From Paenibacillus sp. 1011MAR3C5 (GTDB lineage Bacteria > Bacillota > Bacilli > Paenibacillales > Paenibacillaceae), in the NCBI RefSeq assembly GCF_003591485.1, contig NZ_QZCF01000003.1:62001-126000 (forward strand): a stretch of 64,000 bases of DNA, written 5' to 3'. Below the pieces are notes generated by a model that did not search any database, was not told where the DNA came from, and saw only the letters and a program-made list of their open reading frames with translations. Position numbers and translations under genes: made by a program. Positions 24,781-32,613 of this stretch are shown here, one piece after another (positions within the stretch are counted from its first letter, which is position 1; each line of letters opens with the position of its first letter).

Positions 24781-25911
24781 ATGAACAAAACAAAAGCAGC
24801 CATCATAGCATGCGTACCCGCCTTGTTGCTTGCGGTCACCGCTTGCAGCGGAGATAATGGAGGAAATCGCGAGGTTATTCGGGAGCCGGGGAAAACCATC
24901 ACTATCATTGATAACGACAGCAAGACGCCGGAGGCGGGACCGGCCATTACGGTGGGCAGCATCAAACGGTATGAGAAGGTAGAAATATTCGGCTGGCTGG
25001 ACGAAGATACGATCATCGTCTCACAGGAGAATGAAACGTTAGCGAAGATGAAGCTGGAGGAACTGGCGGATTTCTATCCCCGCAGCTTGTACCGGATGAA
25101 TCTGCAGACGGGAGAACGTGTGCCGTTGAAAGAACAAGAGAACGTGTTCTTGGGCGGCGCGAGCTTGTCTCCGGACGGACAACATCTTATCTACCAGGAG
25201 TATACGCTCGGCGATCCCGTGTATCATGTCATGAACCTGGAAACGCTGAAGTCGTTCAGCTTGACCGGCGAGCCCATTGGAGGAGCCATGAGCGCCAGAT
25301 GGACGGATGATGGAAGCATTATCGGCACTTCTTATGGGGGCGGAGCATACACAGCAACGACGAAAGGCGATATCGCCGTGCTTGAGGAATTAGGCGAAGG
25401 CGCACTGTTTGTCGTAGCCAAGCTCGGCAGCCGCGTCTATTATAACTCCAATTCGGATGAAACGCTGAGGGTGCTCCAGCTGGATACCAAAGAGACCAAC
25501 GATATGGGTCTCGGTTCCGTGGGCAGCATCATTCCTTCGCCTGACGGCAAGCAACTGCTGGTGACGCAATACGAGAGCTCCAAGGTGAAGCTGACGCTGT
25601 GCGATCTGGACGGAGGGAATGCGAAGACGATTGCGGAAGGAGCGGAGCTTGGCGGGATTTCCTGGTCGGGGGATCAGCGGCTGATCGCGTACAGCATGCA
25701 AGCGGAAGTAAGCGGCGCGACAGTCAAAGGCTTGTACGTCCACGATCTATTGTCGGACCAAGCCGTCCGAATTGCAGCCGATGTCGACAATGCTGTAGAC
25801 TCCTCGTGGAGCCCCTCGGGCGACAAGCTGACCTATTCGGTATGGAACGGCAGCAGCTACGACAGCAGCGTCGTCGAGATTCATTCTTCCTTAGAGCCAG
25901 GCGGGCAATAA
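24781..25911 (+). CDS. Lipoprotein with a WD40/PD40-type beta-propeller
   Basis: A 376-residue lipoprotein. The lipobox AVTAC is at about residues 17-21 after a short charged and hydrophobic signal; the mature protein contains repeated PD40-like blades (SLSPDGQHLIYQ, IIPSPDGKQLLVTQY, SSWSPSGDKLTYSV), the TolB-like propeller fold. ATG 24781 follows GGGAGGCG. It lies 80 bases after the kinase gene on the same strand and may be a member or target of that regulon. It is anchored outside the membrane; its ligand or partner is unknown. Confidence 0.8.
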   Translation: MNKTKAAIIACVPALLLAVTACSGDNGGNREVIREPGKTITIIDNDSKTPEAGPAITVGSIKRYEKVEIFGWLDEDTIIVSQENETLAKMKLEELADFYPRSLYRMNLQTGERVPLKEQENVFLGGASLSPDGQHLIYQEYTLGDPVYHVMNLETLKSFSLTGEPIGGAMSARWTDDGSIIGTSYGGGAYTATTKGDIAVLEELGEGALFVVAKLGSRVYYNSNSDETLRVLQLDTKETNDMGLGSVGSIIPSPDGKQLLVTQYESSKVKLTLCDLDGGNAKTIAEGAELGGISWSGDQRLIAYSMQAEVSGATVKGLYVHDLLSDQAVRIAADVDNAVDSSWSPSGDKLTYSVWNGSSYDSSVVEIHSSLEPGGQ

Positions 25912-25921
25912 ATGAATGCAA

Positions 25922-25966
25922 AAATACAGAGCACAGCCAGTTCAAGCTGAAGCTCTGTATTTTTTT
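25922..25966 (+). terminator. Intrinsic terminator after the lipoprotein gene
   Basis: AAATACAGAGC (25922-25932) pairs with GCTCTGTATTT (25951-25961), followed by further Ts. Confidence 0.8.
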
Positions 25967-25982
25967 GTCCGGAACAGCTCAT

Positions 25983-26078
25983 TCACACTCTAATCGCAAG
26001 ATTATTGACCGTCCGATTCATCAATGCTTTAATCGTGACACCTGTTAATTCCGCCAATTGCTTAACGGTATAGCGCAT
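25983..26078 (-). pseudogene. MerR-family regulator, N-terminal remnant
   Basis: ATG 26078 follows GAGGTGAGG and encodes 31 residues (MRYTVKQLAELTGVTIKALMNRTV...), the first helix-turn-helix of a TipA/MerR-type regulator, where VTIKALHHYD would normally follow. The frame stops at 25983 and no further homology is seen. The start and RBS are intact but the gene is truncated. Confidence 0.6.
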
Positions 26079-26327
26079 GATTTCCTCACCTCGTGTTTGA
26101 TTGTAAGGGCTCCTGAGGAGGGTCAAGGGTATGCTGTAGATTTAGTATAGGGGTTTTGAAGCTCGGAAACGAAAGGATTGACCGTGACAAAATAGGGGGT
26201 AGTTTGCTGATTACGCGCTATACTATTGCATACTCTGGCATCTAGGCCGATGCCTCTCCAAGGTTCTGTAAGAAGACATGTTCTGTGTGGCGATAGGGGA
26301 GTGGAAGTTGAACGAAGTCAGAAATGT
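26079..26327. other. Gene-free spacer
   Basis: Between the MerR remnant and the queT-side terminator no reading frame, strong hairpin or repeat could be supported. Confidence 0.5.
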
Positions 26328-26372
26328 AAACAACATCGCCACAAGGCTTACGAGCCTTGGGCGATGTTGTTT
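26328..26372 (-). terminator. Terminator of the queuosine precursor transporter gene
   Basis: AAACAACATCGCC...AAGGCT (from 26328) pairs with AGCCTT..GGCGATGTTGTTT (to 26372). The long stem has A/T-rich ends on both sides, so it works for the minus-strand gene and possibly both directions. The core ACATCGCC/GGCGATGT is shared with the terminator at 30312. Confidence 0.75.
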
Positions 26373-26404
26373 TACTGATTATGTCCAGCTGTCACTGGTG
26401 CAGC

Positions 26405-27097
26405 TTAGTCTTCCTTCACCTTCATATTTCTCGCCCAGTATAGAACGGGTGTAGCCAGGAAGGAGATGAGCAGCTTGAGCAAATAAGTTGTCAGGAAAAT
26501 TTGGATCCAGATATCGAACGTATGCACCTTGTAGAAAGCAATTGTACAGAATACAAGGGAATCGAGAAGCTGACTGACAAGCGAGCTGCCGTTGATCCGA
26601 ATCCAGAACTGATTGCGTACAGGGAACTTCTTTTTCAGATAGGCAAACACTCGTACGTCCAGGAACTGACTGACGAAGTAGGCGCACAAGCTTCCTGCCG
26701 CAACCTGTGGAAGGAACCCGAAGATCGCCGTCAGCGGCTCATGGGCAAAGTCCTCTGCCTGCGGAGTGAAGGCGAGTGTCATCTGCATCAAGATATTCGA
26801 CGCAATAAGCGTGAAGAAGCCGAACCAGACCGCCTGCCTTGCGGCTTGCTGGCCGTACTTTTCATTGAGCAGGTCCGTCGTCATATAGATGGTCGTGTAG
26901 ATCGTATTGCCCAGCGTCATGACGATAGCGAAGGTGCCGATGGACATCTCGATCGTTTTGGTCACCTGGATATTGGCGATAACGGTAGCAAAGCCGATCC
27001 AGGCGTACAGCCCCTTTTTGCCGAACATGCGGTAGCAGAGCAAAAAGAGGCCAAAGTGGACGAGCATAAACAGCACGCCCCATAGCAAATTAAACAT
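26405..27097 (-). CDS. Queuosine precursor transporter (VUT/YhhQ family)
   Basis: A 230-residue membrane protein with about six helices and the family marks IANIQVTKTIE, TIYTTIYMTTDLLNEKYG and NQFWIRINGSSLVSQLLDSLVF, as in DUF165/YhhQ proteins that import queuosine precursors such as preQ1 or queuine for tRNA modification. Control by a preQ1-I riboswitch in the leader supports the assignment independently. ATG 27097; the SD lies inside the aptamer. Single gene with its own terminator. Confidence 0.92.
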   Translation of the reverse strand: MFNLLWGVLFMLVHFGLFLLCYRMFGKKGLYAWIGFATVIANIQVTKTIEMSIGTFAIVMTLGNTIYTTIYMTTDLLNEKYGQQAARQAVWFGFFTLIASNILMQMTLAFTPQAEDFAHEPLTAIFGFLPQVAAGSLCAYFVSQFLDVRVFAYLKKKFPVRNQFWIRINGSSLVSQLLDSLVFCTIAFYKVHTFDIWIQIFLTTYLLKLLISFLATPVLYWARNMKVKED

Positions 27098-27107
27098 AAC
27101 AAAAAAG

Positions 27108-27147
27108 CCCCCTTAGTTTTGGTAACGCGGGATGGTCTCGAACCGCG
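27108..27147 (-). promoter_or_regulatory. preQ1-I riboswitch
   Basis: On the minus strand the stem CGCGGTTC...GACCATCCCGCG (27147-27126) is followed by the A-rich tail AAAACTAAGGGGG (27120-27108). Stem, C-rich loop and 'AACTAAGG' tail match the preQ1 class I aptamer. The tail includes the Shine-Dalgarno, 10 bases before ATG 27097, so ligand binding would hide it: translational shut-off when the precursor is plentiful. Confidence 0.85.
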
Positions 27148-27324
27148 ACTGCCGATGCAGACAGCCACTATCATAACAGCTTTTCCGATTGGTGAAAAGT
27201 TAAATCTGCGCCCAGCCTTCTTACACACATAGTTCCGCCAGGTTGAATATACGGAAGACGGGCCAGGTATCAAAAAAAGCCGCCTCCAGGAATGGAGGCG
27301 ACTTAATGCCGAACTTCTATTCAT

Positions 27325-28611
27325 CTATTCTTCGATATAGAAATTGTTGTCACCAATCTGAATACTGCCCAGTTCTCCCCGGTTCTTATCCTCATGAATA
27401 AAGAACAATCGATGGGCAACTTCACCATCACTATAAGCAAGGACGATGGTATTGCCTGTTATACGGTATGATCCGGAAAGGTCTTTGCTGGACGTTCCCG
27501 TGGTCGTACCTCCCCCTTGGACAGTGCCGAGCATCAAACGGTTGCTTATGAAGGTGCCATCGGCATAAAAGGTGATTTTTTCGGTCCAGGAAGTTGAGCC
27601 GCCAGTAATGCCGATCAATCCCCAATACCCTCTGTAGACATACTCTTCGGACAGCTTCAGATTATTGGTTGCTGTCTTTACCCGTGACAAGACAACATCG
27701 TTGATGACCAGGTTTCCATCTTCCTTGCTGATGTTATAGGTATCACCATTGTCGAGTGTCAATACATTATTCTTGATCGTATAGCTGCTGCATTGGTCCT
27801 TCGTACAATCGATCGTCTCTGGCCCGCCATTGGGCGGTTCGCCGATTAATAACTTGCTGTTAGGCAGAAACGTGTACAGATCCCAGCAGATGCCACCGCA
27901 ATCATAGCCGCCATAATCTGATCTGAATCCATAGTACATGCCTTGCAGCTTGCTTAAATCAACCGTATCCGTAGCAGCGGGCTTGTATTCGCCACTTCCC
28001 TTGGGAACAGGGGGGACAGTTACCGGTTTCACAGGCGCATTGGCCTCCTGCTCAGCTTCATACTCGGCTTTGATCCGTTCCAGCTCTTTATCAATTGCCG
28101 CTTGGACCTGTTCTTTCGACAAACCGACGGAATCCAGGAAAGAGGATGTATAAATCAAAATTTGGGGCTTATACGGATTCCAGGCGACCAGAGCATCGGT
28201 CGCTTCGCTAACAAAGCGAAGCGGTACCATCGTATGGCCATTCTGAATTTGGGGTGCTTGCAGCAGCGTGACAGAAGCTCCATTCACAGTGGCTTGCGTG
28301 CTGCCAATTTTCAAAACAATGGCTAGATCATCCTTTGTCCCGGTGACGACCCGATTGACGCTGTCCCACTCAACGTTCATTCCCAATGCTTCAAATAATG
28401 GTCGGAACTGAACAAGTGTGGTTCCCTTGATTTTGATGGGGTCTTTTTCGAACGCAATCACTTTTTCATCCAATTGAACTTGTATGGGATTGGCAGTTGC
28501 TTCAGCAGCTGCGCGGCCTTGCCATGCGACGAGGGTAATTGCAATTACGAGCAACGCTATGATTCCCGTCATAAGACGGGATACGCCAGTCGAGTGCTTG
28601 TAAGCTGTCAT
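27325..28611 (-). CDS. Secreted stalk-domain (copper amine oxidase N-terminal) protein
   Basis: A roughly 428-residue exported protein. A signal or anchor helix (about residues 15-38) precedes a copper-amine-oxidase N-terminal-like domain at about 45-160 (VQFRPLFEALGMNVEWD, HTMVPLRFVSEATDALVAWN), common in Paenibacillus surface proteins. After a Pro/Val-rich linker, the second half (about 230-428) has two beta-rich modules with YTIKNNVLTLDNG and YRITGNTIVLAYSDGE, lipocalin-like in rhythm. Cys pairs at 242/246 and near 273/278 could form disulfides. AGGAGG lies just before an in-frame TTG 28623; ATG 28611 is my choice. Role unknown. Confidence 0.75.
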   Translation of the reverse strand: MTAYKHSTGVSRLMTGIIALLVIAITLVAWQGRAAAEATANPIQVQLDEKVIAFEKDPIKIKGTTLVQFRPLFEALGMNVEWDSVNRVVTGTKDDLAIVLKIGSTQATVNGASVTLLQAPQIQNGHTMVPLRFVSEATDALVAWNPYKPQILIYTSSFLDSVGLSKEQVQAAIDKELERIKAEYEAEQEANAPVKPVTVPPVPKGSGEYKPAATDTVDLSKLQGMYYGFRSDYGGYDCGGICWDLYTFLPNSKLLIGEPPNGGPETIDCTKDQCSSYTIKNNVLTLDNGDTYNISKEDGNLVINDVVLSRVKTATNNLKLSEEYVYRGYWGLIGITGGSTSWTEKITFYADGTFISNRLMLGTVQGGGTTTGTSSKDLSGSYRITGNTIVLAYSDGEVAHRLFFIHEDKNRGELGSIQIGDNNFYIEE

Positions 28612-28805
28612 CGTCTTGATCAAGCCTCCTAATTGAACCGTTTTTTAAAATATAAACGATATCGCTACTTGGAAACAGGGCCATATGGAATAATTTATAA
28701 CATTCAATACTTTAGACCTGTCTATGGATGAGGTTGTAAATGTGCGTTGAATCCGGATTGCCGGATTGTTAGAAAAGATGGTGTACATCCTATTATATAG
28801 GGCTA

Positions 28806-28835
28806 TTTACAATAGTGTGTGACACACAGTATAAT
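28806..28835 (+). promoter_or_regulatory. padR promoter with operator in the spacer
   Basis: TTTACA (28806-28811), 18-base spacer, TATAAT (28830-28835). The spacer contains the perfect odd palindrome TGTGTG-A-CACACA (28816-28828), placed so that a dimeric repressor would block RNA polymerase. It resembles PadR-type operators and predicts autorepression by the gene it drives. Confidence 0.65.
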
Positions 28836-28854
28836 GACATCAGGAGTTGATCAT

Positions 28855-29193
28855 ATGGCAGGAGTGGAAGAAGTTTTGGGCGGTTTGCTGCAGGAGCTTC
28901 GTCGAGGCACGCTTATTATTAGCGTATTAAGCCAGCTGTCAGAACCGCAATACGGCTATTCGCTTGTTGCGATGCTGGAATCCAAGGGGATTACGATTGA
29001 TCCGGGAACCCTGTATCCGCTATTGCGCAGGCTTGAGAAGCAGGGGCTTCTTAAGAGCGAGTGGGATACGCAGGAGACAAGGCCGCGCAAATATTATTTG
29101 CTCAGCCCGATGGGGACTGAGGTTTATAACCAGCTTTGCAAGGAATGGAGAACGATGGCAGCCAACATGGATCGGCTGATCGGCGCAGACTAA
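28855..29193 (+). CDS. PadR-family transcriptional regulator
   Basis: A 112-residue winged-helix repressor (LRRGTLIISVLSQLSEPQYGYSLVAMLES; GTLYPLLRRLEKQGLLKSEW; RPRKYYLLSPMG). ATG 28855 follows CAGGAG at 28841-28846. Forty-five bases downstream lies a HAAS-domain membrane protein, the usual partner of PadR regulators in Bacilli. Expected role: repressor of the pair, released by an unidentified envelope or drug signal. Confidence 0.92.
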   Translation: MAGVEEVLGGLLQELRRGTLIISVLSQLSEPQYGYSLVAMLESKGITIDPGTLYPLLRRLEKQGLLKSEWDTQETRPRKYYLLSPMGTEVYNQLCKEWRTMAANMDRLIGAD

Positions 29194-29238
29194 GGCAGGC
29201 TTCATTAATGAAGGAGATACGGCGAAGGGGGAAGGCGT

Positions 29239-30279
29239 ATGGAATTGGTATTAAGGTATGTGCATGCTGTGATAAGCAGGCTGCCAGTTGAGCAGCGGGA
29301 CGATATTGAGAAGGAGCTGCGCGGACTGATCGAGGATATGCTGGAGGAGAGGAAGGGGCATGATAGCGGATCGGCAGACACTGATGACATCGAGGCCGTA
29401 CTGCTTGAGTTAGGTCCGCCGGCGGAGCTGGCAGCCAAGTACAGCGGGCGCAAACGTTACTTGATTGGCCCAGAGCTATTTGACAGCTATATACGTGTGT
29501 TGAAGATTGTTGGTATGGCGCTCGTTATCGCGATGAGCGTTGTATTGATCATTGATATGCTGCAGACGAATATCAGCAATCCTGCCGAGGCATTCAGCGG
29601 CATCTTCACCAGGTGGATCGTTTCCATCATGGAAGCGGGAATGCAGGGCTTTGTATGGGTTACGGTTATCTTTGCTTTGCTGGAATACAAGGGAGTCAGG
29701 GACGCTACGGCATTGGCAACAGGGGAGAAGAAGGCTTGGCAACCATCCGATCTGTCGCCAATCCCGAATTCAGAGCTGCAGATCAAACGATCGGAGCCCA
29801 TCTTCGGCATTATCTTTACCGTGCTGTTTACCGTCATTTTTATCAGCATGCCTGAATGGATTGCCATACACATTTCACATTCGGGTGAATATTATTATGC
29901 CCCAGTTTTTGATATAGAAAGATTAACGTCTTATGCGCCGCTGATTTGGGTTAGCGCAGCCCTTCTAGTACTGAAGGAGATTCTGAAGCTTGTAGCGGGG
30001 AAATGGTCGAAAGGGCTATTGGTATATCACGTTGTCATCAGTGTTCTGCTCTTTATAGCCGCTTTGATCCTATTTGCCGACGGTTCGGTATGGAATGGAC
30101 AGTTTACGCTTCAACTGCAAGAGATTGCCGGGCAAATCACGGACGGCAAAGACTTTGCCGCGGTTCTGTCAATTTGGAATAATGTCACTGATCGTATTCT
30201 CTATTTCATCTTTGTATTTTTTATAATCGACCTTGCGTTGCTTCTACACAAAGCTTACAAGCTTAGAAGGTATCTGTAA
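29239..30279 (+). CDS. HAAS-domain membrane protein
   Basis: A 346-residue protein. The N-terminal cytosolic HAAS domain (about residues 1-75; YVHAVISRLPVEQRDDIEKELRGLIEDML ... LGPPAELAAKY) is followed by about six to seven membrane helices. HAAS domains occur next to PadR regulators and are thought to couple membrane events to them. The membrane part was not matched to a known transporter family. It ends 33 bases before an intrinsic terminator. Confidence 0.8.
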   Translation: MELVLRYVHAVISRLPVEQRDDIEKELRGLIEDMLEERKGHDSGSADTDDIEAVLLELGPPAELAAKYSGRKRYLIGPELFDSYIRVLKIVGMALVIAMSVVLIIDMLQTNISNPAEAFSGIFTRWIVSIMEAGMQGFVWVTVIFALLEYKGVRDATALATGEKKAWQPSDLSPIPNSELQIKRSEPIFGIIFTVLFTVIFISMPEWIAIHISHSGEYYYAPVFDIERLTSYAPLIWVSAALLVLKEILKLVAGKWSKGLLVYHVVISVLLFIAALILFADGSVWNGQFTLQLQEIAGQITDGKDFAAVLSIWNNVTDRILYFIFVFFIIDLALLLHKAYKLRRYL

Positions 30280-30311
30280 CGGATTCATAATTTCATTTGA
30301 GATACTCGAAT

Positions 30312-30353
30312 ACATCGCCGCAAGGGACGCTTGCCTTGGGCGATGTTTTTTTT
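30312..30353 (+). terminator. Terminator of the padR-HAAS operon
   Basis: ACATCGCCGCAAGG (30312-30325) pairs with CCTTGGGCGATGT, followed by eight Ts. The core is shared with 26328-26372. Confidence 0.8.
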
Positions 30354-30408
30354 GCCAAGATGAACCCGGCTGGATTTCAGACGATGTATTTTGGGGGGAG
30401 GAAGGAGT

Positions 30409-30456
30409 ATGGGGCCGCTTCAACTAATCTTAATAGAGATGCGTTTCAAGAAATGA
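30409..30456 (+). CDS. Possible 15-codon leader ORF
   Basis: ATG 30409 is preceded by GGGGGGAGGAAGGAG and opens MGPLQLILIEMRFKK, whose TGA (30454-30456) overlaps the GAGG Shine-Dalgarno of the next gene. The arrangement would couple translation of the two. No similarity is known. Confidence 0.3.
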   Translation: MGPLQLILIEMRFKK

Positions 30457-30465
30457 GGCTTGTAT

Positions 30466-31602
30466 ATGACCATGTCCGTTAACACGCTTGTTATTGATCC
30501 TGCTTGCATACAGTCACATGTGCAACAAATTGCACCTTCAGTGATTCGTCAGCTCATCTCGTGGAGCTGCAGTCCGCTAGGAGTAATCAAGGAAGAAAGC
30601 TCGGTCTACCGGGTATCTTGTACAGTTCAATTCGACGATAACAGCAGGCGAGACTACTCACTTATTCTGAAAATAGCAAAGCCCGACTCCATGCGGGATG
30701 AGGCCGATCACTACTATTATTGGAAGCGTGAAGCGCTGGTGTACCAGTTGGGGATACTGAGTCAGCTGCCTGAAGGCATAAGAGCGCCTCAATGCTATGG
30801 GGTCGAAGAGCAGGCTGACGGGGATATCAGGGTGTGGCTTGAGGATCTGCCTATTGATACACTTCACAAGGACTGGACCTTGGCGCATATGTGCGAAATT
30901 TATTACGCATTAGGAAAGTTCAATGGCGCGTATTTGGCAGGCGCTACTCTCCCTGCGGATTGGTTCTTATGCCGGGCATGGATGCGGTCTTGGGTGGAAG
31001 TATGTACAGCTTATGCGAAACCCATTGGGGAGCAGAAGGCAATTTGGGATTCGCATTCAAGCGAGCGGTGCGGCAGCAACGGGCTATGGGCGCAGTATCT
31101 GAGCAATAGGAGGCGAGCAAGCAGCCTGCTTGAGACGCTGGAGCGATTGCCCCGTGTATTTGCACATCAAGATGTGCATTGGGACAATATTTTTTTGGCA
31201 AAAGGGAATGGCGATAGTTCATTAGTTGCGATTGATTGGCAGTTTGCCAGCATATCAGGTGTAGGGGAAGATCTGGGCCGGATGTTTGGCTATGCGCTAT
31301 TAAAGAACATGATTCCCGTTGATCAAGCGTCGGAATATAAAGAAGAGCTTTTTTCGAGCTACGTGCAAGGGCTTAGAGCCTCAGGGTGGGAGGGGGACTC
31401 CAAGCTGGCCCGTTTCGGCTTTGCGACGGCAGCATCGCTCAGGTATATCATGGTGATGGATAAGCTGCTTCGCGGCTTGGAAGAAGGCAGCATCAAGAAT
31501 GAAGAATCCAATCTGAGCCACCTGGAGGCCGTAACGCAAGAGCTTCTTCACATGGCAGAGGAAGCTTGGAGTCTGCGAAATGAAATAACGGGTTGCATTT
31601 AA
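30466..31602 (+). CDS. Aminoglycoside-phosphotransferase/choline-kinase-like protein
   Basis: A 378-residue protein-kinase-like phosphotransferase. The catalytic loop AHQDVHWDN (His about residue 234) and the metal site VAIDWQFAS are the Brenner motifs of the APH/ChoK/EcKinase group; the N-lobe includes SLILKIAKP. GAGG 7 bases before ATG 30466 fixes the start over TTG 30460. The protein substrate or small-molecule substrate is unknown; antibiotic resistance is not implied. Confidence 0.8.
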   Translation: MTMSVNTLVIDPACIQSHVQQIAPSVIRQLISWSCSPLGVIKEESSVYRVSCTVQFDDNSRRDYSLILKIAKPDSMRDEADHYYYWKREALVYQLGILSQLPEGIRAPQCYGVEEQADGDIRVWLEDLPIDTLHKDWTLAHMCEIYYALGKFNGAYLAGATLPADWFLCRAWMRSWVEVCTAYAKPIGEQKAIWDSHSSERCGSNGLWAQYLSNRRRASSLLETLERLPRVFAHQDVHWDNIFLAKGNGDSSLVAIDWQFASISGVGEDLGRMFGYALLKNMIPVDQASEYKEELFSSYVQGLRASGWEGDSKLARFGFATAASLRYIMVMDKLLRGLEEGSIKNEESNLSHLEAVTQELLHMAEEAWSLRNEITGCI

Positions 31603-31654
31603 CGTCTGCGCAGTATAGAATAGGTTGAATTTAATGACTGGAAGGAGTGGGAAT

Positions 31655-31726
31655 ATGAGGCGGAAGCGGAGGGGGATCATCCATCGTTTCTTTCAACTTC
31701 ATATTTCTCTTCTATTGAAACACTAA
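31655..31726 (+). CDS. Candidate leader peptide upstream of the UMP kinase gene (23 residues)
   Basis: ATG 31655 has a strong SD (GAAGGAG, 31641-31647) and encodes a very basic peptide (MRRKRRGIIHRFFQLHISLLLKH). Its TAA lies in the left arm of the terminator hairpin that separates it from the kinase gene, so a translating ribosome would disturb the hairpin. This geometry is that of a transcription attenuator. Confidence 0.45.
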   Translation: MRRKRRGIIHRFFQLHISLLLKH

Positions 31727-31752
31727 GGCATTCATTGCTTTAGTGTTTTTTT
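31718..31752 (+). terminator. Intrinsic terminator/attenuator before the UMP kinase gene
   Basis: AAACACTAAGGCA (31718-31730) pairs with TGCTTTAGTGTTT (31736-31748), followed by Ts, 23 bases ahead of the kinase start. It may simply terminate the phosphotransferase transcript or act as an attenuator. Confidence 0.75.
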
Positions 31753-31774
31753 ATTAGGCGTGGAGGTGTATAGG

Positions 31775-32521
31775 GTGACGATGTACAAAAGAGTTCTCAT
31801 TAAGCTAAGCGGCGGGGCAGTCGCAGGGAACACGGAATTTGGGTTCGAGCCTGAAAGGCTGGACCATATTGCGGGTGAAATTATGTCCGTGGTCAATCTG
31901 GGCGTAGAGGTGTCTTTGGTAATAGGCGGCGGCAATATCTTCCGCGGCAACATGGCTGACAGCTGGGGCATCGATAGAGCGGAGGCGGACAACATCGGAA
32001 CGCTGGCAACCGTCATTAACAGCTTGATGCTTCGCGGCGTGCTGAAAGCCAAAACGGACAAAGAAATCCGTGTCATGACGGCCATCCCGATTACATCGGT
32101 GGCAGAGCCGTATATCAGGCTAAGAGCCATGCACCATTTGGAGAAAGGCTACATTGTTATTTTCGCAGGAGGCAACGGGCAGCCCTATGTGACAACGGAC
32201 TATCCTTCTGTTCAAAGGGCGATTGAGGTGAATTGCGATGCTCTTCTCGTAGCCAAGCAAGGCGTAGATGGGGTGCTTAGCGCAGACCCCAGGCAGGACA
32301 AAGGAGCCAGGAAGTACAAGTCACTCCACTATAATGATGTCCTGAATCACAACTTGAAGGTCATGGATCAATCGGCATTCATCCTAGCCAGAGACTACAA
32401 CCTGCCCATGCATGTGTTCAACTTCGATAAGCCGGGATCCATGAAGGCGATTTGTGAAGGGAATCATCATCATATCGGAACCATCATTAGCGGTGAGTCG
32501 GTTTTGGAGTATGAGAAATAG
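31775..32521 (+). CDS. pyrH: UMP kinase (PyrH family), probably an additional copy
   Basis: A 248-residue amino-acid-kinase-family enzyme that phosphorylates UMP to UDP with ATP. KLSGG at the N-terminus binds phosphate; IGGGNIFRG, DNIGTLATVINSLML, IFAGGNGQPYVTTD and LLVAKQGVDGVLSADPR are diagnostic. GTG 31775 sits 9 bases after GGAGG; ATG 31781 is possible. The housekeeping pyrH of Bacilli lies in the rpsB-tsf-pyrH-frr cluster; here none of these neighbours is present, so this is probably a second, separately controlled gene. Confidence 0.88.
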   Translation: MTMYKRVLIKLSGGAVAGNTEFGFEPERLDHIAGEIMSVVNLGVEVSLVIGGGNIFRGNMADSWGIDRAEADNIGTLATVINSLMLRGVLKAKTDKEIRVMTAIPITSVAEPYIRLRAMHHLEKGYIVIFAGGNGQPYVTTDYPSVQRAIEVNCDALLVAKQGVDGVLSADPRQDKGARKYKSLHYNDVLNHNLKVMDQSAFILARDYNLPMHVFNFDKPGSMKAICEGNHHHIGTIISGESVLEYEK

Positions 32522-32613
32522 ACTGCTTTGATCAAAATGGCCAGTTTGGCCAAGCCGGGAGATGGCTTCTGCATCGGTCAGGAGTCATCTTATCTCATCG
32601 TCCGTCCGGCGAA

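Noticed and set aside
30466..31602. Antibiotic-resistance aminoglycoside phosphotransferase
   Set aside because: Only the general Brenner motifs are present; nothing points to aminoglycosides, so the neutral family name is used. The same holds for 59018-59998.
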